64,000 nt of DNA, taken from assembly GCF_905475465.1 (NCBI RefSeq), contig NC_062258.1, forward strand, positions 1,488,001 to 1,552,000, given 5' to 3'. Both the position numbers and the translations under genes were made by a program. A model generated the notes under the pieces. It did not search any database. It saw nothing but the letters and a program-made list of their open reading frames with translations, and was not told the DNA's origin. The stretch comes from Pieris napi (taxonomy: Eukaryota; Arthropoda; Insecta; Lepidoptera; Pieridae). Below are positions 11,628 through 23,217 of the stretch, piece after piece. Positions within the stretch are counted from its first letter, which is position 1. Each line of letters starts with the position of its first letter.

Positions 11628-11830
11628 TTCGTCTATATCCGATATAAAAATGAATTGCTGTACGTTTGTCTAGCTAAAACTCGAGAATGGCTGCACCGAT
11701 CTGGGTAATGATCTTGAAATAGTGGAAGATCTGGGAAGGTTTGAACGGAAACATAAATAATAACTAAAGAAAAACTGTTTCTAGCTCGGATCTATTTGAT
11801 GTCTTTTTGGAAATAAAAAATTCTTACTTG
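11628..11830 (+). mobile_element. Helitron-type 5'-end fragment
   Basis: 'tctatatccgatataaaaat' followed by 'ctaaaactcgagaatggctg', 'caccgatctggg' and 'gaaggtttgaacgg' has the layout common to 5' ends of insect Helitrons (TC start, then a line ending 'accgat'). No CTAG 3' end with hairpin was found, so it is a fragment. Confidence 0.4.
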
Positions 11831-12523
11831 GTTATCATATATTTATAGATGCCTTAAGGAATTTGTGTTCATGTTTGAGGTATCTGTTTCGTCTGTTTTA
11901 AAGATGTATTAACTTTTAACACAAATATACATATTATATAGGTAATACAAAGTTATAAGGTCATCTAGTGTTCTTATAAAAGATATATAATAATTTTGTG
12001 ACTGCCGTGTCTCTTCTAAAGTTAAAAGTGATTAAGACAAAACATTCAATAGCTAATTCAGGCTTATATAATGTTCAATAATTGTGTGAAATTGTATATA
12101 CCGCATACCGCAACGGGGAATCTATTGGTTTTAGTAAAAACTAAAAATGAGTTTTAATAATTCAATGAGATTTTCACTTTCTCTAAAAACGTTATAAGTG
12201 AATCAGGTGAAGCTGTTTTTTGGCTACGATTTCGACAGGTTTTTTTGATATTTTCTTTAACGTGGTTGGGATTAAGAAACTATAAATATTTATATAAATA
12301 TAAATAAAACTATATTTATGTATACATATTATAATATACATATGTTATAGGTAGTATATCGTATGTTAAAAGTGAGTATTTATTATTTAATCTAAATAAT
12401 AGTGGCGTTATATTACGAATAATCAAGAACGAGTGAACGTATTTCCTTCATGAATTTCTATATAATTTTTAACAACAAATAACTGTATATTGTACGAATT
12501 TAATATTTAACAAAGAATCTTAC
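11831..12523. other. Probable host intron, minus-strand gene
   Basis: AT-rich sequence immediately downstream (in transcript order) of the donor at 12523. No exon recognised. Confidence 0.35.
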
Positions 12524-12645
12524 CTTATTGTCCTTCTGCCAGGAACAAACTCCTTTTTTGTCTGATATCCGGCACTTGAGAAGAGCATCTTCACCCGGGT
12601 TCACTTCTGTATACGTTGGAAATTCCACGAATCTTTGGACAGCAT
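12524..12645 (-). CDS. Internal exon of a host immunoglobulin-domain protein
   Basis: On the minus strand a good acceptor (gtttatttcag) precedes 122 coding bases, and a strong donor (gtaaga) follows. The exon enters in phase 1, as Ig-domain exons usually do, and leaves in phase 0. It encodes about 40 residues including FVEFPTYTEVNPGEDALLKC and, a little further on, CSWQKDNK. The 'LLKC' cysteine (B strand) and the 'CSW' tryptophan (C strand) are the hallmark of an Ig fold, so this is the first half of one Ig domain. The product is probably a cell-surface adhesion or recognition receptor. GC and codon content stand out against the flanks. I cannot name the gene, and no neighbouring exon was found in this window. 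Confidence 0.8.
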
Positions 12646-13221
12646 CTGAAATAAACACGTTTTTATTATGTTTCACTAAACCACATTTAATTCCCTTTTA
12701 ATACACCTTAGAGGTAGATTTATCAATCATATCCCGTATAATTTATCAGCCTTCTTTGCCTACAAACTAAAAACTGTTGCGCCGGAAAACGAAGCCTGGA
12801 CTTATACGACAAAACCTCTATAAACACTTTTTTTTTAATGGCTCTGGCACGATTTGTGCATTAGCCAGCTTCAAGTATAGGATTTTTTATAACACGTGCT
12901 TTAGAAATTCGACCGTGTCCTCCATGTACGGTTTAGGCACTCGCCCGGTACCGCACAACCCTCCCAAAGGCCGAGAACAAATTTAAATTAAATTAATTAT
13001 AACTATGTACTTTTAATATGAGCAATAGCACGGTATTTGTTTGTTATTAAAACAAAATTAAACGAACTTATAACGAGTTTATCAGGAATAAAAATTGTCA
13101 AGACAGTTTTTTTATTATCAATTTCCTTAAGGCTGATGGATTAAGGAAATGAAGAGATGGGATAATGAATGGTGCACTTGTCTACATTATTTAATAACTT
13201 GGTATAAAAACGACTTTTTAA
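12646..13221. other. Probable host intron
   Basis: AT-rich. A short open frame at 12777-12986 has no motif and no start context. Confidence 0.35.
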
Positions 13222-13545
13222 TCTAATATATAACATTCTCGTGTCACGGTAAACTCCTCCAAAATGGCTCGACCGATTTTCTTGAAATTTTGTGCCTATT
13301 GGTTAGGTCTGCGAATCGGACAGCATCTATTTTTCATCCCCCTAAATTTTAGATTTTCTTTTTAGACAAAATAGTTTTGTTTTTATTTTTTTATAATACA
13401 GCCTACAAATATACATACATCCCTTAATTTTTACCCCTCTACTACCAACTCCTATTTTTTATTATGTGTAGTTATTTTTATAGAACTAAAAAATATTTCC
13501 TAGAAATAATATGCATGGCAAAACAACGTTTGCCGTGTCAGCTAG
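13222..13545 (+). mobile_element. Complete non-autonomous Helitron, 324 bp
   Basis: The element starts TCTAATATATAAC after an A (13221) and ends CTAG (13542-13545) before a T (13546), the expected A|T insertion of Helitrons. Just upstream of the CTAG is a perfect hairpin GGCAAA-acaacg-TTTGCC. The 5' region carries 'ctcgtgtcacggtaaactcc' and 'ggctcgaccgattttc', typical of this group. It has no ORF and relies on a Rep/helicase supplied elsewhere. A relative lies at 17683-18069. Confidence 0.85.
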
Positions 13546-14115
13546 TAATACTATAAAAAGCTAAAACGTAAATCAGTAGATTAATTTCAGATATCACTCC
13601 CCACACAAGACCTCACTTTTAATAAGACAGCATAAACAATCAGATACATTTCTGTGTCTGTCCTAAGCTTTGCTTTATACAAATGAAAATTCAATGAGTA
13701 ACTCATACGATGTTAGATTCAATACGGTTCGTGGCGATAAAAGGTCGCCTATATTCGATACTTATTTGTTGAAATGCCGTGGTTTCATTTCCGTTAGCAT
13801 TCACAAGTTGAATCGTGAAATTGATTTAATCATACTCAGAAATCCTTCTATTATTTTAACCGGCAGGTATTTAACTACCAACTGAAAAGGAAAAACCGCT
13901 GTTTAATTTGAAAGCTAGTATCGTTATTATATGTTAAAATATCAAAATAATATTGTGTTTTACGAACATTTAAAAATCCGAATTTATATCGCTTTTATCA
14001 ATGCAAAGTATTAATATAATAATCAAAGTTAAAAGTGGAAGCCAAGTAGTTGCTATAGCGAATCTCAACCCAATCCGTTGTTCAGTAACTTCCGTTGAAA
14101 ACCTAATACACCATT
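13546..14115. other. No recognisable gene
   Basis: An open frame at 13670-13885 shows no motif. I see nothing supportable. Confidence 0.4.
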
Positions 14116-14368
14116 TTCTTTTTTTTTTAAATACAATTCACACCAATTGACCGAGTCCCATGCTAAGCTGGTGAAGCTTGTATTATGGGTACTAGGCAAC
14201 GGATATACATACATATTATAGATAGACATATAAATACATATTTAAACACCCAAGACCTAAGCACAACACCAAATGCTCATCACATCGATGTTCGTCTCAG
14301 CCAGGGATCGAACCTGGGACCCATGGATTCGCAGTCAGGGGTACTAACCACTAGACCAATGAGTCGTC
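14116..14368 (-). mobile_element. SINE-B copy 2
   Basis: Same tRNA-like head (tggtctagtggttagta and a mutated B box, gttcgatccctgg, on the minus strand), body and A-rich tail as the copy at 6060-6334. Confidence 0.85.
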
Positions 14369-14799
14369 ATTGGTCTTTGCTACAGGTTTGCCATTAACTT
14401 TCTCATACGAAAACAGTCAGATACACAAATTTCGTGAGTGTGAAATGTATCAAAATCTAAGACCACCCTAAAAGTGTTATAAAACCACTCACAAAACACA
14501 AGGTTACATTATTTCAAACCAAAGAATACACACATAGAAAAACGTAGATATAGTTTTCAGTTTACAAGAACTAAATAAGTCGTCTAAAAGCAAAACTGTA
14601 AGGATAAGACCACGCTCTCGGATCTTCATACAACTTCAATTTGCAGTAAGTTTCTCTTACTGTGAAATTTATATTCAGCACGCGTGAAAGCCTCAGTGTT
14701 CTAACACTTAATCTTGCACTTGGTGAAAATAAAAATGTCGTTATTAATTTTTAAGTCGGAAGTTAATGTTAATTCTGTAAACAATTGTTCCGCGTACCA
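14369..14799. other. No recognisable gene
   Basis: AT-rich spacer. Confidence 0.4.
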
Positions 14800-14940
14800 A
14801 CGTTCTCGAAGTTTTTTCAAACCAAAACAACTTTTCTTGAATGACCCTATTCAAGAAAAGTGTGCTCCAATTCTTAAAGGTCGGCAACTCACTCGCGAGT
14901 CTTCTGATATTGTGAATGTCCATCATTGGCCCCTTTTGTC
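14800..14940 (+). mobile_element. LINE-4 3'-end fragment, diverged
   Basis: 'gtgctccaattcttaaaggt' then 'cggcaactcactcgcgagtc' and 'gtgaatgtccatcattggc' match the LINE-4 terminal codons and 3' end. Confidence 0.65.
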
Positions 14941-14950
14941 CATAGTCTAA

Positions 14951-15075
14951 GAGCAGTGTTAGCCTAGTGACTTAGTAACTCTATGCTAGAATCTTCTATA
15001 TTTGAGAATAGATGTGTGGAAAGATATAATATAGAAACATGAGAGTCTAATATAGGGTTATAGCGACACTGGATT
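14951..15075 (+). mobile_element. Possible internally deleted SINE-A remnant
   Basis: The head 'gagcagtgttagcctagtga' and the end 'tatagcgacactgga' resemble the SINE-A ends, but the middle does not match. Confidence 0.35.
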
Positions 15076-15454
15076 ATGAATAATTTTAAACAGCTTCATA
15101 TCGCGTGTGGACCATGTGTGGACGGAAAATTAAAGTTACTGCGACGTTTATTACCTGACAGTTTAAACGTGACTTTGTATATAAGAGCTATTATATATTA
15201 TATTGCTTAGTTATTTCAGGACTCTTTCGAGTTTGTACATTTTCCCGTTCGTTTCAAGAATTAAGAATGTATGTTATTTCTTCTGTGCCTACTGAAGATG
15301 ACTTCTGACTATGAGAACATATAATCCTAGATATTTTTAATTAATCTAATGTCCAAAATATAATTTTATAATGATATTTAAATACGAAATTTATTGTAAA
15401 ATTAATTTCGACTGACTGAAGCATAGAACAGTAGGCCTTTTAGCTTCTTCTAGC
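15076..15454. other. No recognisable gene
   Basis: AT-rich spacer. Confidence 0.4.
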
Positions 15455-15615
15455 AGAAAACATCGTGAGGAAACCGGCCTGCCTTAGACCCAAAAATCGG
15501 CGGCGGCGTGTGTCAGGTAGAGGAGGCTGATCACCTACTTGCCATTTAGGTTGACAAATGATGAAACAAATACAGAAATCTGAGGCCCAGACATAAATTA
15601 AAAAGGGTTTAGCGT
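15455..15615 (+). mobile_element. SINE-A copy, 5' truncated
   Basis: Retains 'catcgtgaggaaaccggcct', 'cggcgtgtgtcaggtagagg', 'aggctgatcacctacttgcc', 'aatctgaggcccagac' and 'gggtttagcg'. The promoter half is missing. Confidence 0.8.
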
Positions 15616-16334
15616 ATGTAGGAATAATTTCATTTAAAAATCCAGATAACGTATCATCGCTTTATTAGTTTAATACCTGCACTACATCGCTAAGTTTATA
15701 AATAGAACGATTCGACTATCAATGTAATTCACCGACACCCATCTCACAATAATTACTATTCTCAACATTAAAACACCGCTTCAAATTCAGTGGGAATGAG
15801 ACAGGACAGGGAATGAGTTGGTACATTTTTTGTATCCATTCAGTTGTGTAAATATTTGAATTGGTCCGTACCGTAAAATGAATTAAAATCTCTTTCATCT
15901 CCCAGCGGGGAATAAATATTACTTTATTGTACTCCAGCGGTTTATTTGTTCGAGTGTTCTAGAAGTTTTAGGTTGTGTAACCCACGCGTAGGTCATTTCT
16001 CATGTTTTGGATTGGATGCAGTATGTAGAGAATATATTGCGTATCACTCGTTTGCCAATTGTGTCCACAGAAAGAGAATTCACAGTAGGGATGACCACAG
16101 GATTAAGAGTCGTCTATACTGCTTACAGAACAAGTACTTACAGCTATATAAAATTAGCATTTTCTAGGCGTAGCTTCCTTATTCCTTACAAACATAACTT
16201 TGGTTTTTAACTTTTATAATTTCGAACTTAGGGACTTTTTAATTATTTCACGTAAAATCATTTATATAATCGCTGGTGATCGTCATTTAAAAACTTACTT
16301 TTAGTATTATAGTCACTTAATATTTAATTAGTCG
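15616..16334. other. No recognisable gene
   Basis: Two overlapping short frames at 15946-16210 have no family features. Confidence 0.4.
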
Positions 16335-16515
16335 CGTCGTTAGAGGTCGCCCAAAAAAAGGCGGATAGAAGAAATAGAAGCGTGGTAGTCAGTTAGAAAA
16401 AGCTGGAGGAGGCCTTTATCCGTGATGGGGTTCCGATCGACGGTACTGAAGGAAGCTGGAATATAGAATAACAAGCAAAAGAAAAAAAATATTATAAAAA
16501 TGTAAAATAATTTAA
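16335..16515 (+). mobile_element. C-terminal remnant of another LINE (RTE-like)
   Basis: A broken frame reads RGRPKKRW.EEIEAW, then a K.WRRPLS stretch that in the adjacent frame is KLEEAFIRDGVPIDGT. 'GRPKKRW' followed by 'EAFxRxGVPVDG' is the usual end of RTE-like LINE reverse transcriptases. It ends in A-rich 'caagcaaaagaaaaaaaata' near 16473. Confidence 0.5.
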
Positions 16516-16599
16516 GCTGTGTAGCTGTGCAAAACTTCCTCCACTCTCCCCTGTCTTCAGCAAGCCTCTGCGCTTAAAAGGCCCACTGTGATGACCATA

Positions 16600-16905
16600 T
16601 TTATAGCATGCCTGTATATAGAGAGTGTTCAGAGGAGTTGTTCGGATCTGAGCTGTCAGATCTGTATCACCTCGACGTCCGCCGTTCCATAACTGAGCGT
16701 TTTTCAAGGCAGTTTCTGCCACGCACCACCACTATGTGGAACCAGCTGCCCACTGAAGTATTTCCGAACCAATACGACTTAGGGTCCTTCAAAAAAAGAG
16801 CGTACCAATTCTTAAAAGGCCGGCAACGCACTCGCGAGCCCTCTGGCATTGAGAGTGTCCATGGGCGGCGGTATCAATTAACATCAGGTGAGCCTATAAA
16901 AAAAT
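16600..16905 (+). mobile_element. LINE-4 C-terminal and 3'-end fragment
   Basis: Encodes ECSEELFG, then YHLDVRRSITERFSRQFLPR, TTTMWNQLPTEVFPNQYDLG and, in phase, FKKRAYQFLKGRQRTREPSG. This is the end of a Jockey-type RT (TTxMWNxLP is the characteristic C-terminal motif). It has lost the segment between ELFG and YHLD present at 26472-27310. It ends at 'acatcaggtgagcct'. Confidence 0.8.
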
Positions 16906-16914
16906 ATATATATA

Positions 16915-17095
16915 TCTTAATATATATAAATCTCGTGTCACAATGTTTGTCCTCAATGGACTCCTAAACCACTTAACTGATTATAATAAAATTTGCACAC
17001 CATGTGCAGTTCGATCCAACTTGAGAGATAGGATAGTTTAAATCTCAATTTATACCCGCAAAATTATTTTATTGCAAAATATTTGTTTATTATTT
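16915..17095 (+). mobile_element. Helitron-type 5' end, second family
   Basis: TC start 'tcttaatatatataaatctc', then 'gtgtcacaatgtttgtcctc', 'ctaaaccacttaactgatta' and 'aatttgcacaccatgtg'. This is the layout of a Helitron 5' terminus. No matching CTAG end with hairpin was located. Confidence 0.45.
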
Positions 17096-17123
17096 GATAC
17101 AATTCTAACAGATGGCTGGATGG

Positions 17124-17145
17124 ATATATATATATATATATAAGT
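17124..17145. repeat. (TA)n microsatellite
   Basis: Uninterrupted alternating TA of about 20 bp. Confidence 0.9.
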
Positions 17146-17520
17146 CTTACATATACTGGCATGCTATAAATAAATAACCCCAATATTGAAAAATGCATAA
17201 AATGTCAATTATATTTAAAGGGTTTTATATGAAATTCGTATAGTCCAATGATTTCACATTTAAAAGCACTTACATGGAACTGGAAATAGCATTCAGTTAA
17301 TTACAGAAACTCATGCGTTACCGTCACTCACAAGTCACACTTTACTAGTAAATACAGAAACATTATGTTGATTACGCCAAGCACGTACTGTAATAATTAA
17401 ATTTAAATTTGTTTAATTATTAAGAAACGACAATCGTAATTCAAGCTTTAATACGATATAATTTTTATATTTTTTATCAACAAATATTTTGACATATTAG
17501 CATAATTCGACATAGAGTTT
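17146..17520. other. No recognisable gene
   Basis: AT-rich spacer. Confidence 0.4.
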
Positions 17521-17544
17521 TTAAGAAGAGCATATATAGCATAT

Positions 17545-17615
17545 CAATTCTTAAAAGGCCGGAAGCGCACTCGCTAGCCATCTGTCATTGGATGTCCATG
17601 GGCGGCGACGTACTA
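17545..17615 (+). mobile_element. LINE-4 3'-end fragment, 70 bp
   Basis: 'caattcttaaaaggccggaa' and 'cactcgctagcc' plus 'tggatgtccatgggcggcga' match the LINE-4 terminus. Confidence 0.65.
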
Positions 17616-17682
17616 TAATAAATAATTCGGTAAACAATATGCTGTAACATAGTTTAATATGTTGAGCTTCCAAAGTTTATTT

Positions 17683-18069
17683 ATATATATAACAATGTTC
17701 GTTCCCACACTCCTCCGAAACGGCTCGACCGATTCCTTTGAATGTTTTTATGCATATTCAGTAAGTCTGAGAATTTGCTACTATCTATCTTTCAAACCCC
17801 TAAATATTTAAGGGTGGTCCCACCCTAATTTTTTATTTTTAGACAAAACTTTTATTTTTTTATGATACAGGATACAAAAATACATAAAGCCCTAATTGTC
17901 ACCCCTCTACGATCAACCGTTATTTTTTTATTATTGTAGATAGTTATATTTATTGAACTAAAAAAATATTTCCTAGAAATAATATATATATGCCATGTAT
18001 GTATATTATTATTCATATATATATATATATATATACATGGCAAAACAACGTTTGCCGGGTCAGCATGTA
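17683..18069 (+). mobile_element. Degraded relative of the 13222 Helitron
   Basis: Colinear with 13222-13545: 'actcctccgaaacggctcga', 'ttgaactaaaaaaatatttc' and the identical 3' hairpin GGCAAA-acaacg-TTTGCC. A (TA)n insertion at 17975-18040 duplicates 'gccatgtatgtat'. The terminal CTAG is corrupted (cagcatgtagt), so the end is non-functional. Confidence 0.75.
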
Positions 18070-18482
18070 GTATGACATAACATTTTTCGAATAAAATGAC
18101 GCAATTCAGACATCGATATATTGTAGGTGGGCTGATCACCTCATAACTTAAAAACAAATAGCGAAACAGACACAGAAATGTCTATAGTGTATATTTTAAG
18201 TTTGAATAGGTTAACTTTCAGAAGTTACGCTATCCATTAAAAATCCTGAGCTACTGCTCTCTTACATCTAAAGAATAAAGCCGTGGGAAGCATCTAATAC
18301 ATTATAATCCATCAATAGCTTAGCTAATCGCTATCGCTCGGTGGAAATGCACAAGTCACAAAGCAAGCTCACTGGGAAAATTGGACGGTCGGGATTTACG
18401 TGGAATTGACCAAACGTCGCGCGGCTTATTTACGATAAGTATTCTTGGTACTAGTTGGCTGGGTTTGGAATTTTTACTATAT
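18070..18482. other. No recognisable gene
   Basis: AT-rich spacer. Confidence 0.4.
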
Positions 18483-18630
18483 TATGATAACCTCGTATGT
18501 CAAAAAAGTATTTATTTTTTATTCTTAGACTCTTATGTCATTAAACTGGTATAATCTAATGAAGTAAGGGATTGGTTAATAACATATTAATAATAAGTCC
18601 TTTTTATCATCCAAAACTATGGAAAGCACA
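18483..18630 (+). repeat. Unclassified dispersed repeat, copy 2
   Basis: Begins 'atgataacctcgtatgtcaa', then 'attcttagactcttatgtca' and 'ataagtcctttttatcatcc', colinear with 7764-7912. Its hairpin is broken by an extra 'gggattggttaataacatat'-type segment. Confidence 0.65.
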
Positions 18631-18639
18631 AAACAGATA

Positions 18640-18903
18640 CAGAAGTCTGGGCCTCAGATTTCTGTATCTGTTTCATGATCATTTGGGAATCTAAAAGGCA
18701 AGTAGGTGATCAGCCTTCTGTGCCTAACGCACGCCGTTGACCTTTTGGGTCTAAGGCAAGCATGCCTCACGATGTTTTCCTTCACCGTTCGAGCGAATGT
18801 TAAATGCGCACATGGATAGTCCATTGGTGCACAGCCGGGGATGGAACTTACGACCTCAGGGATGAGAGTCGCACGCTGAAGCCACTAGGCCAACACTGCT
18901 CAT
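18640..18903 (-). mobile_element. SINE-A copy, nearly full length
   Basis: The plus strand reads 'gcctcagatttctgtatctg', 'aggcaagtaggtgatcagcc', 'gcctcacgatgttttccttc', 'gcacagccggggatggaact' and ends 'ggccaacactgctc'. This is the full SINE-A body reversed. Confidence 0.85.
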
Positions 18904-19168
18904 ATATTACTACTGGACATAGCTTACAAAAAAATCTTCAATAGAATATAAAAATAATAATTTATTACACAATTACTTTCGTAAAATACAGAGCAGGTTA
19001 ATAAAACATTATCAGTTGAATCTTCACGGTTTTTAACTTCGTTCGCGCATAATGCACCGTAGTTATAAAAAAATTTAGTTGTAGACAAGCCGTTATAAAT
19101 GTACCACGGAACAGAATCTTCCACAACACAGAAATGTTTCAAATGTACGAGTGTCTCTACAGAGAGTA

Positions 19169-19445
19169 ATTTTTTTTTTTTAGATTGGACAATGCACACC
19201 AATTGACCTAGTCCCATGCTAAGCTGGTGAAGCTTGTGTTATGGGTACTAGGCAACGGATATACATACATATTATAGATAGATAGACATATAAATACATA
19301 TTTAAACACCTGCTTAGTTAAGTGCTTAGGTCTTGAAGCACAAAACCAAATTCTTATCACATCGATGTTTGTCTCAGCCGGGGATCGAACCCGGGACCCA
19401 TGGATCCGCAGTCAGGAGTACTAACCACTAGACCAATGAGCCGTC
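19169..19445 (-). mobile_element. SINE-B copy 3
   Basis: Same head (A box tggtctagtggttagta, B box gggttcgatcccc on the minus strand) and T-rich left edge. It has a small internal insertion around 'tgcttagttaagtgcttagg' relative to the other copies. Confidence 0.85.
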
Positions 19446-19942
19446 ATAAAAAAAAAATATGCGTAATTTAAAATAAAAACTAAATATATTATTATTACAT
19501 ACAAGTAAAATCTTCTGGAAGTTAAAAAACTTAAAAAAGGTGAAAAAAGACTACACACCAATGTGTTATAAAGAAATAAATAATTTAATTTTTATTAGAC
19601 ACTCATAACAACAATGCTTTTTTGGGCCCAACATCTCAACTCTATTGCATAAAAGGTCTCCAATCTCCAATCAATAATTTAACCTTTTGACATGTAAATC
19701 CGCCATCAAGGTGCACTTACAAAGAAAACAAACAAAGAGAAACCAGTACAAATGAAATTTGCATAGGAAATGCCGGCGACGGAAAAGTCATAAAAGCCAT
19801 GTGTGTTACAGTGATTGCAAACAGAATATATATTGCTTGCCGTATGAATTTTGCGATATTACGTATGCTGAGTGGCCGAACCACGATTTTACCTTATATT
19901 TTGGCAGACTGTATGATTTGTTAGGGAGTTTTGCATGAGACG
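19446..19942. other. No recognisable gene
   Basis: AT-rich spacer left of the LINE-3 tail. Confidence 0.4.
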
Positions 19943-20041
19943 ATATTTATTTATTTATTTATTTATTAACACTTCGTTGCATATACATTAATATAGTACA
20001 ATTGTCATAATTAAATAAAAAGGAGAGCAACTGGCGGCCTT

Positions 20042-20057
20042 ATCGCTTTCGAGCGAT
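20042..20057 (-). promoter_or_regulatory. LINE-3 3'-UTR stem-loop
   Basis: A perfect 6-bp stem with a 4-base loop (atcgct-ttcg-agcgat on the plus strand) lies about 90 bp from the element's 3' end. A stem of the same sequence with a different loop occurs in an unrelated copy at 29105-29120. Conserved hairpins near LINE 3' ends are often the reverse transcriptase recognition site. That role is inferred here. Confidence 0.55.
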
Positions 20058-20307
20058 CTCTTCCAGGCAACCACTGTGAGAAGAAAAAAAAAGTATTAAA
20101 TTACATAAGAAAGGCAAGAAGTGCAAAATACATGTATTACATTTAGTTGTGCAGAAAAAGAAACTTATCAGGAACAAAAAACAAACTAAACTAATAAAGA
20201 ATACATGAAAAAAATAAATAATAATAATAAAAAGTGCACATGAATCATTTTCAATCTCCTAAATCAAGATCAGTCTCACGACAGTTGGTAGGTACCTATT
20301 ATTAAAG

Positions 20308-23217
20308 TTAGGGATACGATGTGGACGGGTAATGTTTGTAAAGAAGAGATTTAAAGGAAGATAGAGAAGGAGCTAAGCGAATAGGGACTGGAAGTGAGTT
20401 CCATAGCTTAACTGCAGAGACCTTAAAGGATTCGCCAAGAAAGGAGGAGTTATGACACGGGATTTCAAGGATATAGTTTTCGGAAGAGCGTAAGCTATAG
20501 TTATGGGATCCCAAAAATTTGAAATCATTTTTGAGATAGGAAGGAGTTTTAGGGTTGAACAGAATGGAATATAGGAGATGGAGAACATGAGCATCGCGTC
20601 GCTGACGAATGGGTAACCAGCCTAGCCGTTTACGGAACGCAGAGATATGGTCGTACTTTCTTAGACCGAATATAAATCGGATACAGAAATTTTGGAGACG
20701 ATCCAGTTTATTTAGCAATTCCTCGTTTAGATCGGAAGAGCAAGAATCGGCGTAGTCCAGTAATGGCAGGAGGAGAGATTTAGCCAGTGAGGTTTTATTG
20801 CTAAGACGTCGAAGGATACTGGAGGCACCATACAATTTGCGGCTAACTTCTTTAACATGCTGCACCCAGGATAAATTTTGCTCAATTAAAACCCCCAAAT
20901 TTTTTACTGCACGGCTGATATTTAAAGTGACACCGTCGATATGTACAGGAGGTACTCTGGCCCAATCAATTCTCGTCGTGAAATAAGGGCTGCCAATAAT
21001 TATTACTTTACTCTTGTTGGGATTGATTAGTAGACCAAAGTTATTACTCCAGTCAACTATCTTTGCCAGCTCATAGTTAGTAGATTGTATGGCTTGTGGG
21101 AGATCATCGAGACTTGATTGAACGTAGATTTGAAGATCATCGGCGTATAAATGAAAATTGGTTGAAAGACGGAAAGTTAAGGAGTTAATATAAATAGCAA
21201 AAAGAAGAGGAGAAAGTACGCCACCTTGCGGAACGCCAGATTCAATCAAACTCCACTGAGACATGCAATCGCTTGTCTTAATGCACTGGCGGCGCCCATT
21301 AAGATAGTTAGAGAACCAGTTAACTGCATGAGGAGAAATATTAATCGACCTAAGCAACCCCATTAGAATTTCGAAATTAATTGTATTAAAAGCATTGCTG
21401 AAATCTAGCAACGTGAGAATTGTGAGTTGTTTGCGGTCCATGCCTTCCCGAATATCATCGGCAACTCTGACCAGAGCAGTAGTCGTGCTATGTCCGGGTC
21501 GAAACCCAGACTGAAGTGGATTAAGTATGCAATTTCTGTTTAGGAAATCATTTAATTGCTCATGTATAAGGCGTTCAAGTACCTTGGATAGAAAAGGCAG
21601 AATCGAGATGGGTCGAAAATCAGAAAAAGTGCTAGGATTAGCCTTTTTTGGGATAGGGATGATAGTCCATCCTTCCAGCATGAAGGAAATTCACCTGATG
21701 AAATCGAAAAATTAAAAATATGTGTGATCACAGGAAGTACAAGAGAGACAATAGGTATGATCATAGCACGACCAATCAACAGCATTGGAATGAATAGAGG
21801 AAATACTCGATTCAACCTTCTGGCTAGAGAATTCAGTGAAAGAGAAAGATGGAAAACTAGGACGAGGGAGAGATGATATATACTCAAGTGTTAAGGCCAG
21901 ATCGATATTACTTGAAGTAGAATGAGAGGTAAAATGGGCGTTAAGGCTGTTTACTTCGATATCGGGAGGCATGGAAGGACATGGTGGCTTACCGACACCC
22001 AGAGATTTCAAAAATTTCCATATTTTCGAGGGATCCCCATTTGACACTGAGTCGTGAATGTGTCGTCTCTGCGCATCCCGACAACGCGTGTTGCAACGGT
22101 TTCGCAAGGTTTTGTAAAGTACACGTTCCTTGTCCGTTTTGGCTGTTCTCAATTTGGCTTTAGCGCGGTTTCTTTGATTAATCAAAGTTTTAATTTCATC
22201 GTTGAGCCAAGGAGCAGGTAAATGTTTCAGTTTAACGGGCCTCAAGGGGGCATGTATATCAAAAAGATTGATAATGGAGGCATTTAGTAAGTCAACTTTA
22301 CCAATGATAGTGGGACACTCGTAAATCGAGCTAAAGTCGATTTTGGCCGCGTTTATAAGCAGACGCTTGGTGTCAATCGCAGCGAAATTGCGTCTAAAGA
22401 CTACGGTGGGTTTTAGTTTAGGAGGTTTAAGATTGAGAGACAAATAAAGGAGGTCGTGATGAGAAAAAGCGACGGCTGGAAGTTGGCCATGGTTAGTAAC
22501 TAGGTCAGGAGAAGAGGTAAATATAAGATCCAATAGGGAAGGAGTGGAGCCTGGGACTTTATGCGTGGCGCGAAGTGGCAGGTTATGAAGATTATAAGAG
22601 TCGGTGATCGAGAGCAACTTTTTCGATCGGCAGTCGTCTTTTAGTAAGCAGGTATTGAAATCACCCATAATTACTATGTTTTTATAGAGAGGCACAAACC
22701 TTTCAAGAGTATTATCAAAACCTGCGAAGTAGTCGACTAAAAGAGAAGGAGAGTAGAACACTCCAAGGAGAATTTTAGTTTTACTAAGCATGACCTCGAT
22801 CAGAAGATGCTCGCATGCATTAGGTGGTGGTGGTTGAGGAGACATATTGATAATAGTGTAAGGGATGTGCGATCGTAGGTAAATAGCGACGCCACCTCCA
22901 CGCATTCCAACTCGATCATTTCTTATTAGATTAAAACCGGGGATAGAATAGCTAAGAGAGGAGAGGGTTGGACACAGCCAAGTCTCTGATATCAGGATAG
23001 CGTGAATTTCATTGGACACAAATGTTGTCAACAAGTCTAAATGGTGAGCAGGAACGCTTTGAGCATTAATATGGATGACATTTAAGTGTCTCGATTGGTC
23101 TTTGAATAAAGCTGTGAGGATATTATGCAAGGGAGGGGGAGATATTTCAGTGCTATGGAATGATTCGAAATCCGACGAAGAGACCGATACAAATTCAAGA
23201 GATTCATCGTGATTCAT
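20308..23217 (-). pseudogene. LINE-3 ORF2: endonuclease-reverse transcriptase, broken
   Basis: The N-terminal endonuclease shows VIHINAQSVPAH, LISETWL, RGGGVAIYLRSHIPY, VIMGDFNTCLL and SLLDLIFTSSPDL. The RT shows FRPISILPFLSKVLERLIHE, LTLLDFSNAFNTIN, SGVPQGGVLSPLLFAIYIN and FHLYADDLQIYV. The reading frame is disturbed between about 21800 and 21675. The protein-like sequence (MIIPIVSLVLPVITHIFNFS) runs in another frame there and then returns to the original one at IIPIPKKANP. The residues normally found between SNAV and MIIP are also missing. An in-frame TAA results at 21712-21714. The start is the first ATG before the endonuclease. Confidence 0.85.
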
